64,000 nucleotides of DNA, taken from contig NZ_VIUH01000002.1 in assembly GCF_007993865.1 (NCBI RefSeq), positions 310,001 through 374,000 on the forward strand, given 5' to 3'. This DNA is from Pseudomonas sp. SJZ079 (GTDB lineage Bacteria > Pseudomonadota > Gammaproteobacteria > Pseudomonadales > Pseudomonadaceae). Below are positions 9,394-17,251 of the stretch, piece by piece. Under the pieces are notes generated by a model, which saw nothing but the letters and a program-made list of their open reading frames with translations, was not told where the DNA came from and did no database searches. The position numbers and the translations under genes are program-made. Positions within the stretch are counted from its first letter, which is position 1. Each line of letters begins with the position of its first letter.

Positions 9394-9739
9394 GTTGGAA
9401 AAAATCCGTCCGAGGTGTACTTGGGGTGTACCTTTGACAAAGTCGCACCTCTGCATAGGATTGCCGCGCCCGCCCTAGCTAGAGAGTCTAGGGCCGGTCA
9501 GATAGATGATTTCGGCTGGACGAAGTCCCCGTCCCATTTCCGGAGACCACTCATTGAGACGTTTAGCATCCCGCCGAAAACCTCAATACCCCCAACACTT
9601 TTAGGGGAGCGCATACCGAGCCAGGTGCGATCGACGTGCAGAAGAGCCCTGAGGCGCGGCAGCCGCACTGGCTGAAGGGACAGCTAGGAGGAGGGAAAAT
9701 GGGAGGAGGAGGCTAAGCCATCACGCTGACCATGCCGAA
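9394..9739. other. Gene-poor junction region after tRNA-Thr
   Basis: No convincing gene. Two adjacent copies of an 11-base repeat, GRGGTGTACYT, lie at 9412-9422 and 9423-9433. The following 300 bases contain only short open frames without good starts. This is the expected position for left-end debris of an integrated element. Confidence 0.4.
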
Positions 9740-9962
9740 CTACTCCTTAACCACGGACAGATCATCTTTCACCAACGCGAGCATGGCCTCCAAATCAAGG
9801 CCTTCCTTTTGCATATAACTGCTCACCAACAGAGTGAGTGGGTGCATCAGCAATACACTGGCTAGTGCTTCCACCTTCTCCAGCGTGGGGCATTTCGAGC
9901 CGAGCTCCAGCTCACTCATATACGAACGACTTGTGACCTCGGTGAAGTCTTCCTGGTTACAC
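9740..9962 (-). pseudogene. XRE-family HTH regulator, 5'-truncated fragment
   Basis: On the minus strand a frame ending at TAG (9742-9740) reads NQEDFTEVTSRSYMSELELG, then KCPTLEKVEALASVL and HPLTLL. This is the second half of the helix-turn-helix and the C-terminal tail of a small XRE-type repressor family common in proteobacterial mobile elements. The first helices and any start codon are missing. The sequence runs straight into the stop of the neighbouring monooxygenase-like gene at 9957. It is therefore a truncated remnant joined to foreign sequence, not an expressed regulator. Confidence 0.6.
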
Positions 9963-10193
9963 CAACTCGTCCAGCTCTACCGTTAAGAACGGTCGGACCA
10001 TCTCTTCCCGGCTGCACCCATAGCTGCTGAATACCCATAGCCGCGGCTGGCGCATGCGCCGAGTGACGCCACAGGCCAGGCAACCCTCTAGCCCCTGGAG
10101 GCGTGTGGCGAACTGCGTCAGACATTGCTCCAGCCTTGCATCGGCTCCTGGACGGATGCGGATTTCCAGGATACTCACGGCATTGATGGACAT
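9957..10193 (-). CDS. Small antibiotic-biosynthesis-monooxygenase (ABM)-like protein, possibly 3'-truncated
   Basis: A 78-aa protein whose pattern (SILEIRIRPGADARLEQCL, then LQGLEGCLACGV, then WVFSSYGCSREEMVRPFLT) resembles the dimeric alpha/beta-barrel ABM fold. Typical members are about 95-105 aa. The stop falls exactly where the XRE remnant begins, so the C-terminus may have been lost in a rearrangement. A GAGG site about 9 bases upstream supports ATG 10193. It is the last gene of the minus-strand cassette that also holds the emr, cupin and SDR genes. Function is unproven. Confidence 0.5.
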   Translation of the reverse strand: MSINAVSILEIRIRPGADARLEQCLTQFATRLQGLEGCLACGVTRRMRQPRLWVFSSYGCSREEMVRPFLTVELDELV

Positions 10194-10293
10194 AGCGAAA
10201 ACCTCATGGGACAGAGGTCGGTGGCGAGCGCCGGCCGAGTGGAGCTATCAGGGAGAATTCGAGCAGGTGCTAGTTGGCGTCGGCTGTCTCGCG

Positions 10294-10950
10294 CTAAACG
10301 GCTCGCGCGGCGCGCGCTTTCACCTGTCGGGAGAGTCCGAGCTTGATGCCGACCAGCAAGGGGGCAGCGATGACAAAAAGCAGGGTGACCGCGATGAACG
10401 CGGTGTCGAAGGCAATCACTGTGGACTGACCTGTCACGACCCGGCCTAGAAGGCTCGTCGCCACCCGGCTAGCAGCCGCTGCGTCCATCCCTTTCGCCGT
10501 CAACAGGTCTGTCGTGGTCGTCAGCCGCTCAATGACAGCGGTCCCTCCGCCGGTGACGTTAGCGCCGAGGGCCGCGACATTCGCGACATTCGCGACGACG
10601 TTATGGTCGATCAGTGTCTGCAGTGCTGCGACCCCCATAAGACCGCCAAGCTGGCGACCCGTGTTGAAGAGGCCAATTCCGCCGGCGAGGTTTCGCTGAT
10701 TGAGGTTGCTGAACGCGATCAGCGTGATCGATAGAAACAGGAAGCCCAGGCCCAGGCCGCGCAACAGGATGGCGGCCATCATGTCGTCCGCGCCGCTTTC
10801 GCTGGTCGAACCGGACAGCATCCACATCGCCAGCATGATCATCAGGATGCCAAAGGGCACGGTGGTGACCGGCGGAACGCGGCGGGCCTGGAAGAGAAAG
10901 GCGGAAATGAGCAGCCCGCCGATGAACAACGCGCCACTGGGCAACCGTCG
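10294..10950 (-). pseudogene. Drug efflux MFS (EmrB/QacA, DHA2) - C-terminal part only
   Basis: This encodes only the last 210-220 residues of a 14-helix DHA2 drug/proton antiporter of about 510 aa. The family pattern NQRNLAGGIGLFNTGRQLGG and about five hydrophobic helices are visible. The 5' half is missing: the frame joins directly at about 10945-10955 to the truncated emrA-like gene, in a different phase. An in-frame internal start (ATG 10944) exists but would make a nonfunctional partial transporter. The most economical reading is one deletion of at least 1 kb that removed the 3' end of emrA and the 5' half of emrB. Confidence 0.8.
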
Positions 10951-11747
10951 TTGACCGGCACGATATCGAGCAAGCCAACACCCGGTGTAACGAAGCGGCC
11001 GATACGAACCTGGCGGTTACCGATAACGCCAGCCACAGGCGCCCGTATCACAGTGCTGTCGAGATCGATCTGGGCGAGGTCGCGCGCCGCCTGTGCCTGC
11101 GCCAAGCCAGCCACGGCGGCTTCGCGCTCTGCCACCAGGACGGCGATGCGTTGCTGCTGCGCCTCTACCGTTGCCGAAGCGGCCGCTAGTGTCGCCTCGG
11201 CTTTCGCCCGCGCCGCGCCGCTTTCATCGACGAGGGCTTGGCTGACCGCGTTGCTGCGAATGAGTTTACGGCTGCGATCGTGGGTCTTGGTCGCCAGATT
11301 CAGCTCGGCCACGGCCGAACGCCTCTGGGCTTGGGCCTGGATAATCAGGGCGCGCTGCAGCTGGGTCTGGGCATCGACATTGGTCAGGCGCGCCTGGGCA
11401 GCGTTGACAGTGGCCGCTGCTTGGGCAAACCGTGCGCGGTAGTCCCGATCGTCGATCCGGAACAGCACCTCACCCACCCGAACGCTTTGGTTGTCCTCGA
11501 CCTCTACCGCCGTGACATAGCCGGCCACTTTGGCGGCGAGCGAGGTGACATCGCCACGGACATAAGCGTTGTCGGTCGAGGTCTGAGCGCTGGTAAACGC
11601 CAGGGTCCCGCCGACCGCCACGACCACCACGGCGCCGATGCACAGCAGCATGCCGAGCAGCTTTCTCTTGTTTCGCCGCGGCACCGGGACACCGGTCTCG
11701 GCGCTTGCGCCAGTGGCAATGGCCGCCGTGTCCTGGAACGCGTTCAT
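10950..11747 (-). pseudogene. EmrA/HlyD-type membrane fusion protein, 3'-truncated
   Basis: The first about 265 residues match an EmrA-type adaptor: N-terminal cytoplasmic tail, one membrane helix (LLGMLLCIGAVVVVAVGG), TDNAYVRGDVTSLAAKVAGY, a long alanine-rich coiled coil, and VIRAPVAGVIGNRQVRIG. After LLDIVPVND, where the terminal barrel should begin, the frame runs out of phase through emrB sequence to a stop at 10842. The protein therefore lacks its C-terminal domain. It is the third gene of the minus-strand cassette, behind a cupin and an SDR gene. Confidence 0.8.
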
Positions 11748-11779
11748 GCTCTGATTTCCTCTGAATGGCCAAAGACCCC

Positions 11780-11821
11780 GGCAGCCACTGGGCGGCAGTA
11801 GCCTGCCGCCCAGTGGCTGCC
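11780..11821. repeat. 18-bp perfect inverted repeat between cupin and emrA-like genes
   Basis: GGCAGCCACTGGGCGGCA (11780-11797) and its exact complement (11804-11821) are separated by a 6-base loop. There is no T-run on either side, so it is not a standard intrinsic terminator. It would fold as a very stable intercistronic hairpin in the minus-strand transcript. Confidence 0.8.
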
Positions 11822-11846
11822 GAACGTCGCGCGGCGCGTTGAGCGG

Positions 11847-12260
11847 TTATTGACGGGTGGGGGTGACCAGCTCCTGTTCGTCGCTGTCGAGGACGAACAC
11901 GGCCAGCAGGCGTGCGGGTTCCGTGTCGCTGGCATTGGCGCTGACTTCGTGCACGGAACCCGGCTCCTCTACGAAGTTTTCGCCGACGTGGTAGATCTTT
12001 TCCGGCTGGCCTTTGACTTTGATGCGAAACGCACCCTCCAGCACCGTTGCATAGATGAAGGCCGTTTTCGGATGGGTGTGGGACGGCGACGCGGCGCCCG
12101 GCCCGTACTCGACGACCACACCCTTCATGCTCTTGCCAGGGATGTTGGGAATGGGCCGGTCAAACACGACTGTCACCTTGCTGGCGGGCGCTTCAGTGGC
12201 CGACGCGGCGCCGATCGACAGTGCGGCGAAAGCCGCGGCTAAGAGAAATCGGGTAACCAT
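11847..12260 (-). CDS. Secreted cupin-domain protein
   Basis: A 137-aa protein with an N-terminal signal peptide (hydrophobic residues about 4-18, cleavage near ASA-TE) and one small beta-barrel cupin domain. The metal-binding pattern starts at PSHTHPKT and ends with EEPGSVHEVSA. The ligand is unknown. A GGAGGA-like site precedes ATG 12260. It lies 82 bases behind the SDR gene and about 100 bases ahead of the emrA-like remnant, so it is probably in one transcription unit. Similar secreted cupins occur in alphaproteobacterial stress and efflux clusters (general knowledge). Confidence 0.75.
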   Translation of the reverse strand: MVTRFLLAAAFAALSIGAASATEAPASKVTVVFDRPIPNIPGKSMKGVVVEYGPGAASPSHTHPKTAFIYATVLEGAFRIKVKGQPEKIYHVGENFVEEPGSVHEVSANASDTEPARLLAVFVLDSDEQELVTPTRQ

Positions 12261-12342
12261 GACAATCCTCCTGCGAATGTATTTGTCGTGAAGGCGCGGC
12301 CCGCTAGCGGGTCGACACCTTCCTGAGTTGTCTTTGCAAGCT

Positions 12343-13104
12343 TCAACGCCCCGCTTCGGCCGTCGACTGCGCGAGCCAATCCTCGAAGCGGATCGCGCCG
12401 AGGCGCGGGCTCTTGCCGGGGGTCAGCGATTGATCGTCCAGGACCGCGCCGAAGTAGCGCGCGTGCACGTCCGCCACGACCTTGCGCGCGTCCTGGGTTG
12501 CCCGCAGCATGCGCCTGACCATTTCGTCGAGCGGCACGGCCTCGGGACCGCCGACTTCCAGCGTGCCATTGACCGGCGCTGCCAGCGCCACCTCGGTGAG
12601 CGCCGCCGCCACGTCGTCGGACGCGATCGGCTGGATCAGTGCCGGCGACAGGCGAATCTCCTCGCCGACGGTGGCCGCCTGGGCAATGCCGCCGACGAAT
12701 TCGAAGAACTGGGTGGCACGCAGGATGGTGTAAGGCATGCCGGATGCCTTGATGAGGCTTTCCTGCGCGACCTTGGCGCGGAAATAGCCGCACTCGGGCA
12801 GCCGTTCGCTACCGACGATCGACAGGGCAACGTGATGGCGGACGCCGGCGGCAGCTTCGGCGGCCAGCAGGTTGCGGCTCGAGGTCTCGAAAAACTCGAG
12901 CACGGCCTGGTCTTCCCAGGACGGCGCGTTCGCCACGTCGACGACGACATCCGCGCCATCCAGCGCTTCGGCCAGGCCCTCGCCGGTGATGCTGTTCACG
13001 CCCGTGCGTGGGCTGGCTGCGAGCGCGTCATGGCCACGTTCGCGCAGGTTCTTCACAAGCTTCGATCCAATGAGACCGGAGCCTCCGATGACGACGATTT
13101 TCAT
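12343..13104 (-). CDS. NAD(P)-binding SDR-like oxidoreductase (NmrA/atypical SDR)
   Basis: A 253-aa Rossmann-fold protein. The dinucleotide-binding motif is at the very N-terminus (IVVIGGSGLIGSKLVKNL), then VVVDVANAPSW and an active-region YFRAKVAQE, typical of NmrA/YbjT-like atypical SDRs. The frame is open upstream, but ATG 13104 has a GGAGAG site and places the Rossmann motif correctly. It is the first gene of the minus-strand cassette and is divergent from the winged-helix regulator that starts 260 bases away. The substrate is unknown. Confidence 0.82.
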   Translation of the reverse strand: MKIVVIGGSGLIGSKLVKNLRERGHDALAASPRTGVNSITGEGLAEALDGADVVVDVANAPSWEDQAVLEFFETSSRNLLAAEAAAGVRHHVALSIVGSERLPECGYFRAKVAQESLIKASGMPYTILRATQFFEFVGGIAQAATVGEEIRLSPALIQPIASDDVAAALTEVALAAPVNGTLEVGGPEAVPLDEMVRRMLRATQDARKVVADVHARYFGAVLDDQSLTPGKSPRLGAIRFEDWLAQSTAEAGR

Positions 13105-13363
13105 GGCTTCTCTCCGCTTTCCGACGGCAACCATTTGCTGTCGATGTGGGCAAAGAGTGCCTGTGCGCACCGAGGAAGTCCTTGTGCCGGCCTTGAGTTT
13201 GCCTTCGGCCACGCTTGGTTTTTCGTCCAAAGGCGCCGTGGTGCGAATCGCCTCCTCTGCCCTCGACGGTGCAGCGGCATAGGCGCTGCCGTATCATCCA
13301 GACCAGGTACCAATCGCCAGCTCGGACACGGAGTCGAGGGCGCTCGACCAGGGGATACTCGCC

Positions 13364-14962
13364 TTGCCATTCGTGTTTGAAGACTACGTGCTCGATCAGG
13401 ACCGCCGGGAGCTGAGCTTGCGTGGGCAAGTCGTGGCCGTCGGCCCGCAGGTCTTCGATCTGTTGCTGTATCTGGTCAGCAACGGCGATCACGTGGTCAG
13501 CAAGGACGACCTGCTGGAGGCGGTGTGGAGCGGCCGGATCGTCTCGGAATCGACCATTACCAGCCACATCAATGCGGCGCGCAAGGCCGTCGGCGATACC
13601 GGCGAGGAGCAACGCCTGGTGCGCACGGTTCCCCGTAAGGGTTACCGCTTCGTCGGCGAGCTCAAGGTCGGCGAGATCGGCGATGCACCGCCGCCTGACG
13701 GGCCAGGCAGCGGCGAACGCGTGCCCGTTGCGGCAAACGAAACGCCGCCGGCCGCACTCGTCCTCCCGGACAAGCCCTCGATCACCGTCCTGCCCTTCCA
13801 GAACCTGAGCGGCGATCCGCAGCAGGAGTATTTCGCCGACGGCGTGGTGGAGGACATCATCGCCGCCCTGTCACGTTTCCGCTGGCTGTTCGTCATCGCG
13901 CGCAATTCGAGCTTCACCTACAAGGGCCGGATGGTCGACGTTAAGGACGTCGGCCAGGAGCTCGGGGTACGCTACGTGCTGGAAGGTAGTGTGCGTAAGT
14001 GCGGCAACAAGGTGCGCATCACCGGGCAGCTAATCGACGCGACGACCGGCACGCATATCTGGGCGGAGCGCTTCGAAGGCCTACTCGACGACATCTTCGA
14101 ACTGCAGGACCAGATCACCGAAAGCGTCGTCGGCGCGATCGCGCCGCAGCTCGAACGGGCGGAAATCGAGCGTGCCAAGCGCAAACCGACGGAAAACCTG
14201 GACGCCTACGACCATTACCTGCGCGGCATGGCGAAACTGCACAGTGGCACCCGGGAAGCCATCGAGGAGGCGCTGTCGTTGTTCTACAAGGCCACCGAGC
14301 TCGATCCGGAGTTTGCCTCGGCCTATGGCATGGCGGCCTGGTGCCATTTTTGGCGCAAGTTGAATGGCTGGATGAGCGACCGAACGCGAGAGATCGCCGA
14401 GGGCGCGCGACTCGGGCGCCTGGCGGTGGAGCTTGGCCGCGATGATGCGGTGGCGCTGACCCGCGGCGGACATGCCCTGGCTCATCTTACGGGCGATCTC
14501 GATGGCGGCATTGCGCTGCTCGACAGGGCGCGCCTGCTCAATCCCAACCTCGCCCCCGCCTGGTTCCTCGGTGGCACCCTGCGCGCGCTGCGCGGTGAAA
14601 CAGAGGCCGCTATTGAGCACCTGGCGCATGCCACTCGCCTAAGTCCGCTGGATCCGGAAATGTTCCGGATGCAGGTTGGGATGGCCCTCGCACACTTCAT
14701 CGCCGGGCGCTTCGACTGCGCCTCGGCCTGGGCAGAAAAGGCGCGGGGGAACCTGCCCAGCCTACTGGTCGCGGTTGCCCTGGAGGCGGCCAGTCATGCG
14801 CTCAGCGGGCAAATGGACAAGGCGAAGCTGGCGATGCAGCGCCTACACGAGCTGGATCCGTCTTTGCGCGTCTCGAAGCTGAAGGACTGGCTGCCAATCC
14901 AACGCCCCGAGGATTTCGCGCGGTTTGCGCAGGGGTTACGGTTGGCGGGGTTACCGGAGTGA
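13364..14962 (+). CDS. Winged-helix (OmpR/CadC-type) regulator fused to TolB-like and TPR domains
   Basis: A 532-aa cytoplasmic regulator. Residues 1-100 form an OmpR-type winged helix (FEDYVLDQDRREL, then VVSKDDLLEAVWSGRIVSES, then RTVPRKGYRFVGE). A linker leads to a TolB-like N-terminal segment (SITVLPFQNLSGDPQQEYF, then IAARNSSFTYKG-like sequence at about 185). TPR-type helices fill the C-terminal 250 residues. No membrane helix is evident, unlike CadC. This architecture is frequent in alphaproteobacteria and uncommon in Pseudomonas backbones, suggesting transfer. TTG 13364 is the likely start, with a GGGGA site about 10 bases upstream; GTG 13373 is an alternative. It probably controls the divergent SDR-cupin-emr cassette. 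Confidence 0.8.
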   Translation: MPFVFEDYVLDQDRRELSLRGQVVAVGPQVFDLLLYLVSNGDHVVSKDDLLEAVWSGRIVSESTITSHINAARKAVGDTGEEQRLVRTVPRKGYRFVGELKVGEIGDAPPPDGPGSGERVPVAANETPPAALVLPDKPSITVLPFQNLSGDPQQEYFADGVVEDIIAALSRFRWLFVIARNSSFTYKGRMVDVKDVGQELGVRYVLEGSVRKCGNKVRITGQLIDATTGTHIWAERFEGLLDDIFELQDQITESVVGAIAPQLERAEIERAKRKPTENLDAYDHYLRGMAKLHSGTREAIEEALSLFYKATELDPEFASAYGMAAWCHFWRKLNGWMSDRTREIAEGARLGRLAVELGRDDAVALTRGGHALAHLTGDLDGGIALLDRARLLNPNLAPAWFLGGTLRALRGETEAAIEHLAHATRLSPLDPEMFRMQVGMALAHFIAGRFDCASAWAEKARGNLPSLLVAVALEAASHALSGQMDKAKLAMQRLHELDPSLRVSKLKDWLPIQRPEDFARFAQGLRLAGLPE

Positions 14963-15084
14963 TTGCGGCCTGATTGGCCCTCTCCGATGCCTCACGGTAA
15001 CTCACCGCTACAGCGATTTTTCTTGTCCGGTAGGGGTCAATTAAAGGGGTCGGGATTAATGGGATCGGAGTGATTAAAAATCAA
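14963..15084. repeat. Palindromic element at the end of the broken methyltransferase
   Basis: A 15-bp perfect inverted repeat, GGGATCGGAGTGATT (15061-15075) and its complement (15083-15097), surrounds a 7-base loop. It is preceded by AAAGGGGTCGGGATT. The style resembles REP-like elements associated with IS200-type (RAYT) transposases. The right arm coincides with the point where the methyltransferase coding sequence is cut. Confidence 0.6.
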
Positions 15085-15416
15085 TCACTCCGATCCCTTT
15101 AGCTCCACGGGAGTGGCATCACTGTAGCTCTCGCGGAGCTCCACCTGCGCGCTTAGCTCGCCCAGAGGCTGGCGGGCCAGCGCAAGCATATCCGCTGAGG
15201 GATCGACGCCGACGAAGCGCCCGTCAGGCCGGACCAGGCAGCACACTTTAAGTTCTAGGCCAGCACCCGCGCCGAGCACCAACACCCGACCCTGCTCGTG
15301 CACCTTCTCGGCCAGAAGTAGCGCAGCCATCTGCTGCAAGCCATGGAAACCGGGGACCTGCCGAGCGGGGCCCTCGCGTATCGGGCGACCACCTGCGGAT
15401 CAGAAAAGGGACGCAT
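15085..15416 (-). pseudogene. Class I SAM methyltransferase fragment (frameshifted and truncated)
   Basis: The minus strand encodes the first about 110 residues of a UbiE/YcgJ-like methyltransferase. ATG 15416 starts MRPFSDPQVVARYA. Then the phase changes near 15377-15380 and continues in another frame as EGPARQVPGFHGLQQMAALL and VLVLGAGAGLELK (SAM motif I), then VGVDPSADML. One missing base explains the shift. Coding stops at 15085 inside a palindrome, whereas intact relatives are about 200 aa or longer. Two independent lesions make this a pseudogene. Confidence 0.7.
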
Positions 15417-15439
15417 GCAGATCTCCGAAGTCGGCTGAA

Positions 15440-16330
15440 TCAGTGGTTCTCGAAAACCAATGACTGGTGCGTGGCGGCCCCTGCCATGGCCCCATCGCCC
15501 ACAGCCAGTGGCACTGAACCACCCGCTCGCGCAACATCACCGCATGCGTACACGCCTTTCACACTGGTCGCCTTCATGGCGTCGGTGCGGATAATCCGAC
15601 CGAAGAAACCCTCATCGAACTCGCACCCCAGCATGGCGGCGAGAGGGCTGGCAACCTCTACCCGGGTAGGCACGAACAGCCCGTCCAGGCGAAGAGAACG
15701 CCCGCTGCGAAGCACAATGTCCAGATCGCCGTCGACCCGATGGACGACCTCGCGCTCCAGCTGCACACCCCGTGCGGATAATTTCGCCAGCTGCTCGGTG
15801 TTGGGCTCGAACGCCTCGTTCAGGAACAATGTCGTGTCTCCCCAGTCCGGTAACAGAAGCGCCAAGTGCATGGACATAGCAGAAGTGGCGATGATTCCAA
15901 TCCTCCCACGATCCAGCTCGTAGCCATGGCAGTAGGGACAATGGAAGACTCGGCTGCCCCAGCGTTCAGCCAGGCCCGGGATATCGGGCAGGCGGTCGAC
16001 AACCCCACTGGCCAGGATGATGCGGCTCGCTTCTCGCGGCTCAGCTCCCTCGATGCGGATGCGGAAGCCCTGGTCCGTCCGCTCGGCGCCTACGGCTTTG
16101 CCCGTGAGCCACTCGACGGTCCTGTAGGTCATGAGCTGCTCACGCCCCTGCTGGGCAATGGTGGCCGGGTCGTTGCCGTCCTGGGTCAGGAATCCATGGG
16201 AATGCGCGGCATACCGATTGCGCCGCACGCCCTCATCCACCACCAATACCCGGCGGCGTGCACGAGCCAACGGCAACGCGGCCGATAAGCCGGAATAGCT
16301 ACCGCCAACAATTATCACGTCGTACTGCAT
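15440..16330 (-). CDS. FAD/NAD(P)-dependent oxidoreductase, thioredoxin-reductase-like
   Basis: A 296-aa flavoprotein with an N-terminal FAD-binding motif (DVIIVGGSYSGLSAALPLA), a redox-type HCPYCHGYE segment near residue 135, and the C-terminal FAD motif YACGDVARAG. The CPYC cysteines match the CxxC position of thioredoxin reductases and of single-gene TrxB-like proteins. The NAD(P) motif is weak: the usual GxGxxA reads IATSAMSM. ATG 16330 is chosen because the Rossmann motif follows at once; longer open codons upstream look spurious. It is divergent from an Rrf2-type regulator, which probably controls it. Substrate and partner are unknown. Confidence 0.8.
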   Translation of the reverse strand: MQYDVIIVGGSYSGLSAALPLARARRRVLVVDEGVRRNRYAAHSHGFLTQDGNDPATIAQQGREQLMTYRTVEWLTGKAVGAERTDQGFRIRIEGAEPREASRIILASGVVDRLPDIPGLAERWGSRVFHCPYCHGYELDRGRIGIIATSAMSMHLALLLPDWGDTTLFLNEAFEPNTEQLAKLSARGVQLEREVVHRVDGDLDIVLRSGRSLRLDGLFVPTRVEVASPLAAMLGCEFDEGFFGRIIRTDAMKATSVKGVYACGDVARAGGSVPLAVGDGAMAGAATHQSLVFENH

Positions 16331-16511
16331 ACCTGCTTCCCTCCACGGTTTGCCCATGCCGCCCCGGGCATGCGACAGCATCCCTGCTTGGCAGCCCCGT
16401 GACTCATGAAACATTTAGAGCTACATGATATGACGAGGACTTTTTTTCACGCAACTTATAAAGTGTCATTATCGACCTTGCCTGACGCGAGGCACGCTAT
16501 GAGGCACTTCA

Positions 16512-16946
16512 ATGAGAAAGGACAGCAGGCTCTCCCGCATGCTCCACGTGCTACTGCACATGGCCAAGCACGATCATCCTTTCACCTCTGAGCAGATCGC
16601 CGGGATGCTGCACACCAATCCCGTGGTGGTCCGACGCACCATGGCGGGCCTGCGCCAAGCCGGCTACGTGCGCTCGGAGAAAGGCCACGGCGGCGGTTGG
16701 ATGCTGGTCGGAGATTTCGAGTCCATCACCTTGCTGGATATCCACAATGCAGTCGGAGGGCCGAGGATATTTGCCATCGGTAACGAGCACGACAATCCGG
16801 AGTGCGCAGTCGAGCGCGTAGTAAATGCCGCTCTGGAAGAAGCGCTAGGTGAGGCTGAAGCTCTATTGATCAACCGGCTGGGCACGATCACCTTGGCGAA
16901 GGTGGCAGGTGATTTCGATGCCTTATGCAACGGGATAGGGCGCTAG
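16512..16946 (+). CDS. Rrf2-family transcriptional regulator
   Basis: A 144-aa winged-helix repressor-type protein with an Rrf2 pattern: LSRMLHVLLHMAKHD, then SEQIAGMLHTNPVVVRR, then GLRQAGYVRSEKGHGGGW. The recognition helix and the GxGGG wing are intact. The iron-sulphur cysteines of IscR/NsrR are not present as a triad: only C103 (NPECAV) is visible. It may be a thiol or ligand sensor. It is transcribed away from the flavoprotein gene, with a shared 181-base promoter region (16331-16511). Confidence 0.85.
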   Translation: MRKDSRLSRMLHVLLHMAKHDHPFTSEQIAGMLHTNPVVVRRTMAGLRQAGYVRSEKGHGGGWMLVGDFESITLLDIHNAVGGPRIFAIGNEHDNPECAVERVVNAALEEALGEAEALLINRLGTITLAKVAGDFDALCNGIGR

Positions 16947-16967
16947 CTGTGATCTCTCAGTAGATTG

Positions 16968-17115
16968 TTCATCCGGGCATTCCCGGAATTCTGGAAGTGC
17001 GACCAGCAGAGTCTTCCAGGAGTCCCGGATGAACCTGCATGTACACGCCCGCCTTACCCCACGTGGTCGAGCCCTTTGGGTTCGGTGCATTCACCATGGC
17101 CTGCGGGTCGAAGAT
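16968..17115 (+). mobile_element. IS481-like insertion sequence remnant (left end)
   Basis: From ATG 17029 the frame reads [16 protein letters not shown] and continues for about 28 codons, strongly recalling the N-terminus of IS481-family transposases (MNxHKNARLTPxGR pattern). It then loses similarity before the catalytic domain. Just upstream is an inverted repeat TTCATCCGGG (16968-16977) / CCCGGATGAA (17024-17033), with an inner CTGGAAG/CTTCCAG pair, in the position of a terminal repeat region. The right end is missing, and the rmlB gene starts at 17252. Confidence 0.55.
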
Positions 17116-17251
17116 GCCACCCAGACGAAAGAGTCGCGGTCGGCCATCGCCTCAAGAAACTCGAACCTGCGCAGGCAACGCTTGCAGGCAAGCCGCTCAG
17201 TCGACAAGCTACGCGGCATATTTTCAGTCAGTCACAGAGGGCAATGTTTTC

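Noticed and set aside
9609..9716. Plus-strand reading PGAIDVQKSPEARQPHWLKG
   Set aside because: It looks somewhat protein-like, but there is no start, no family I can name, and it ends in a glycine run.
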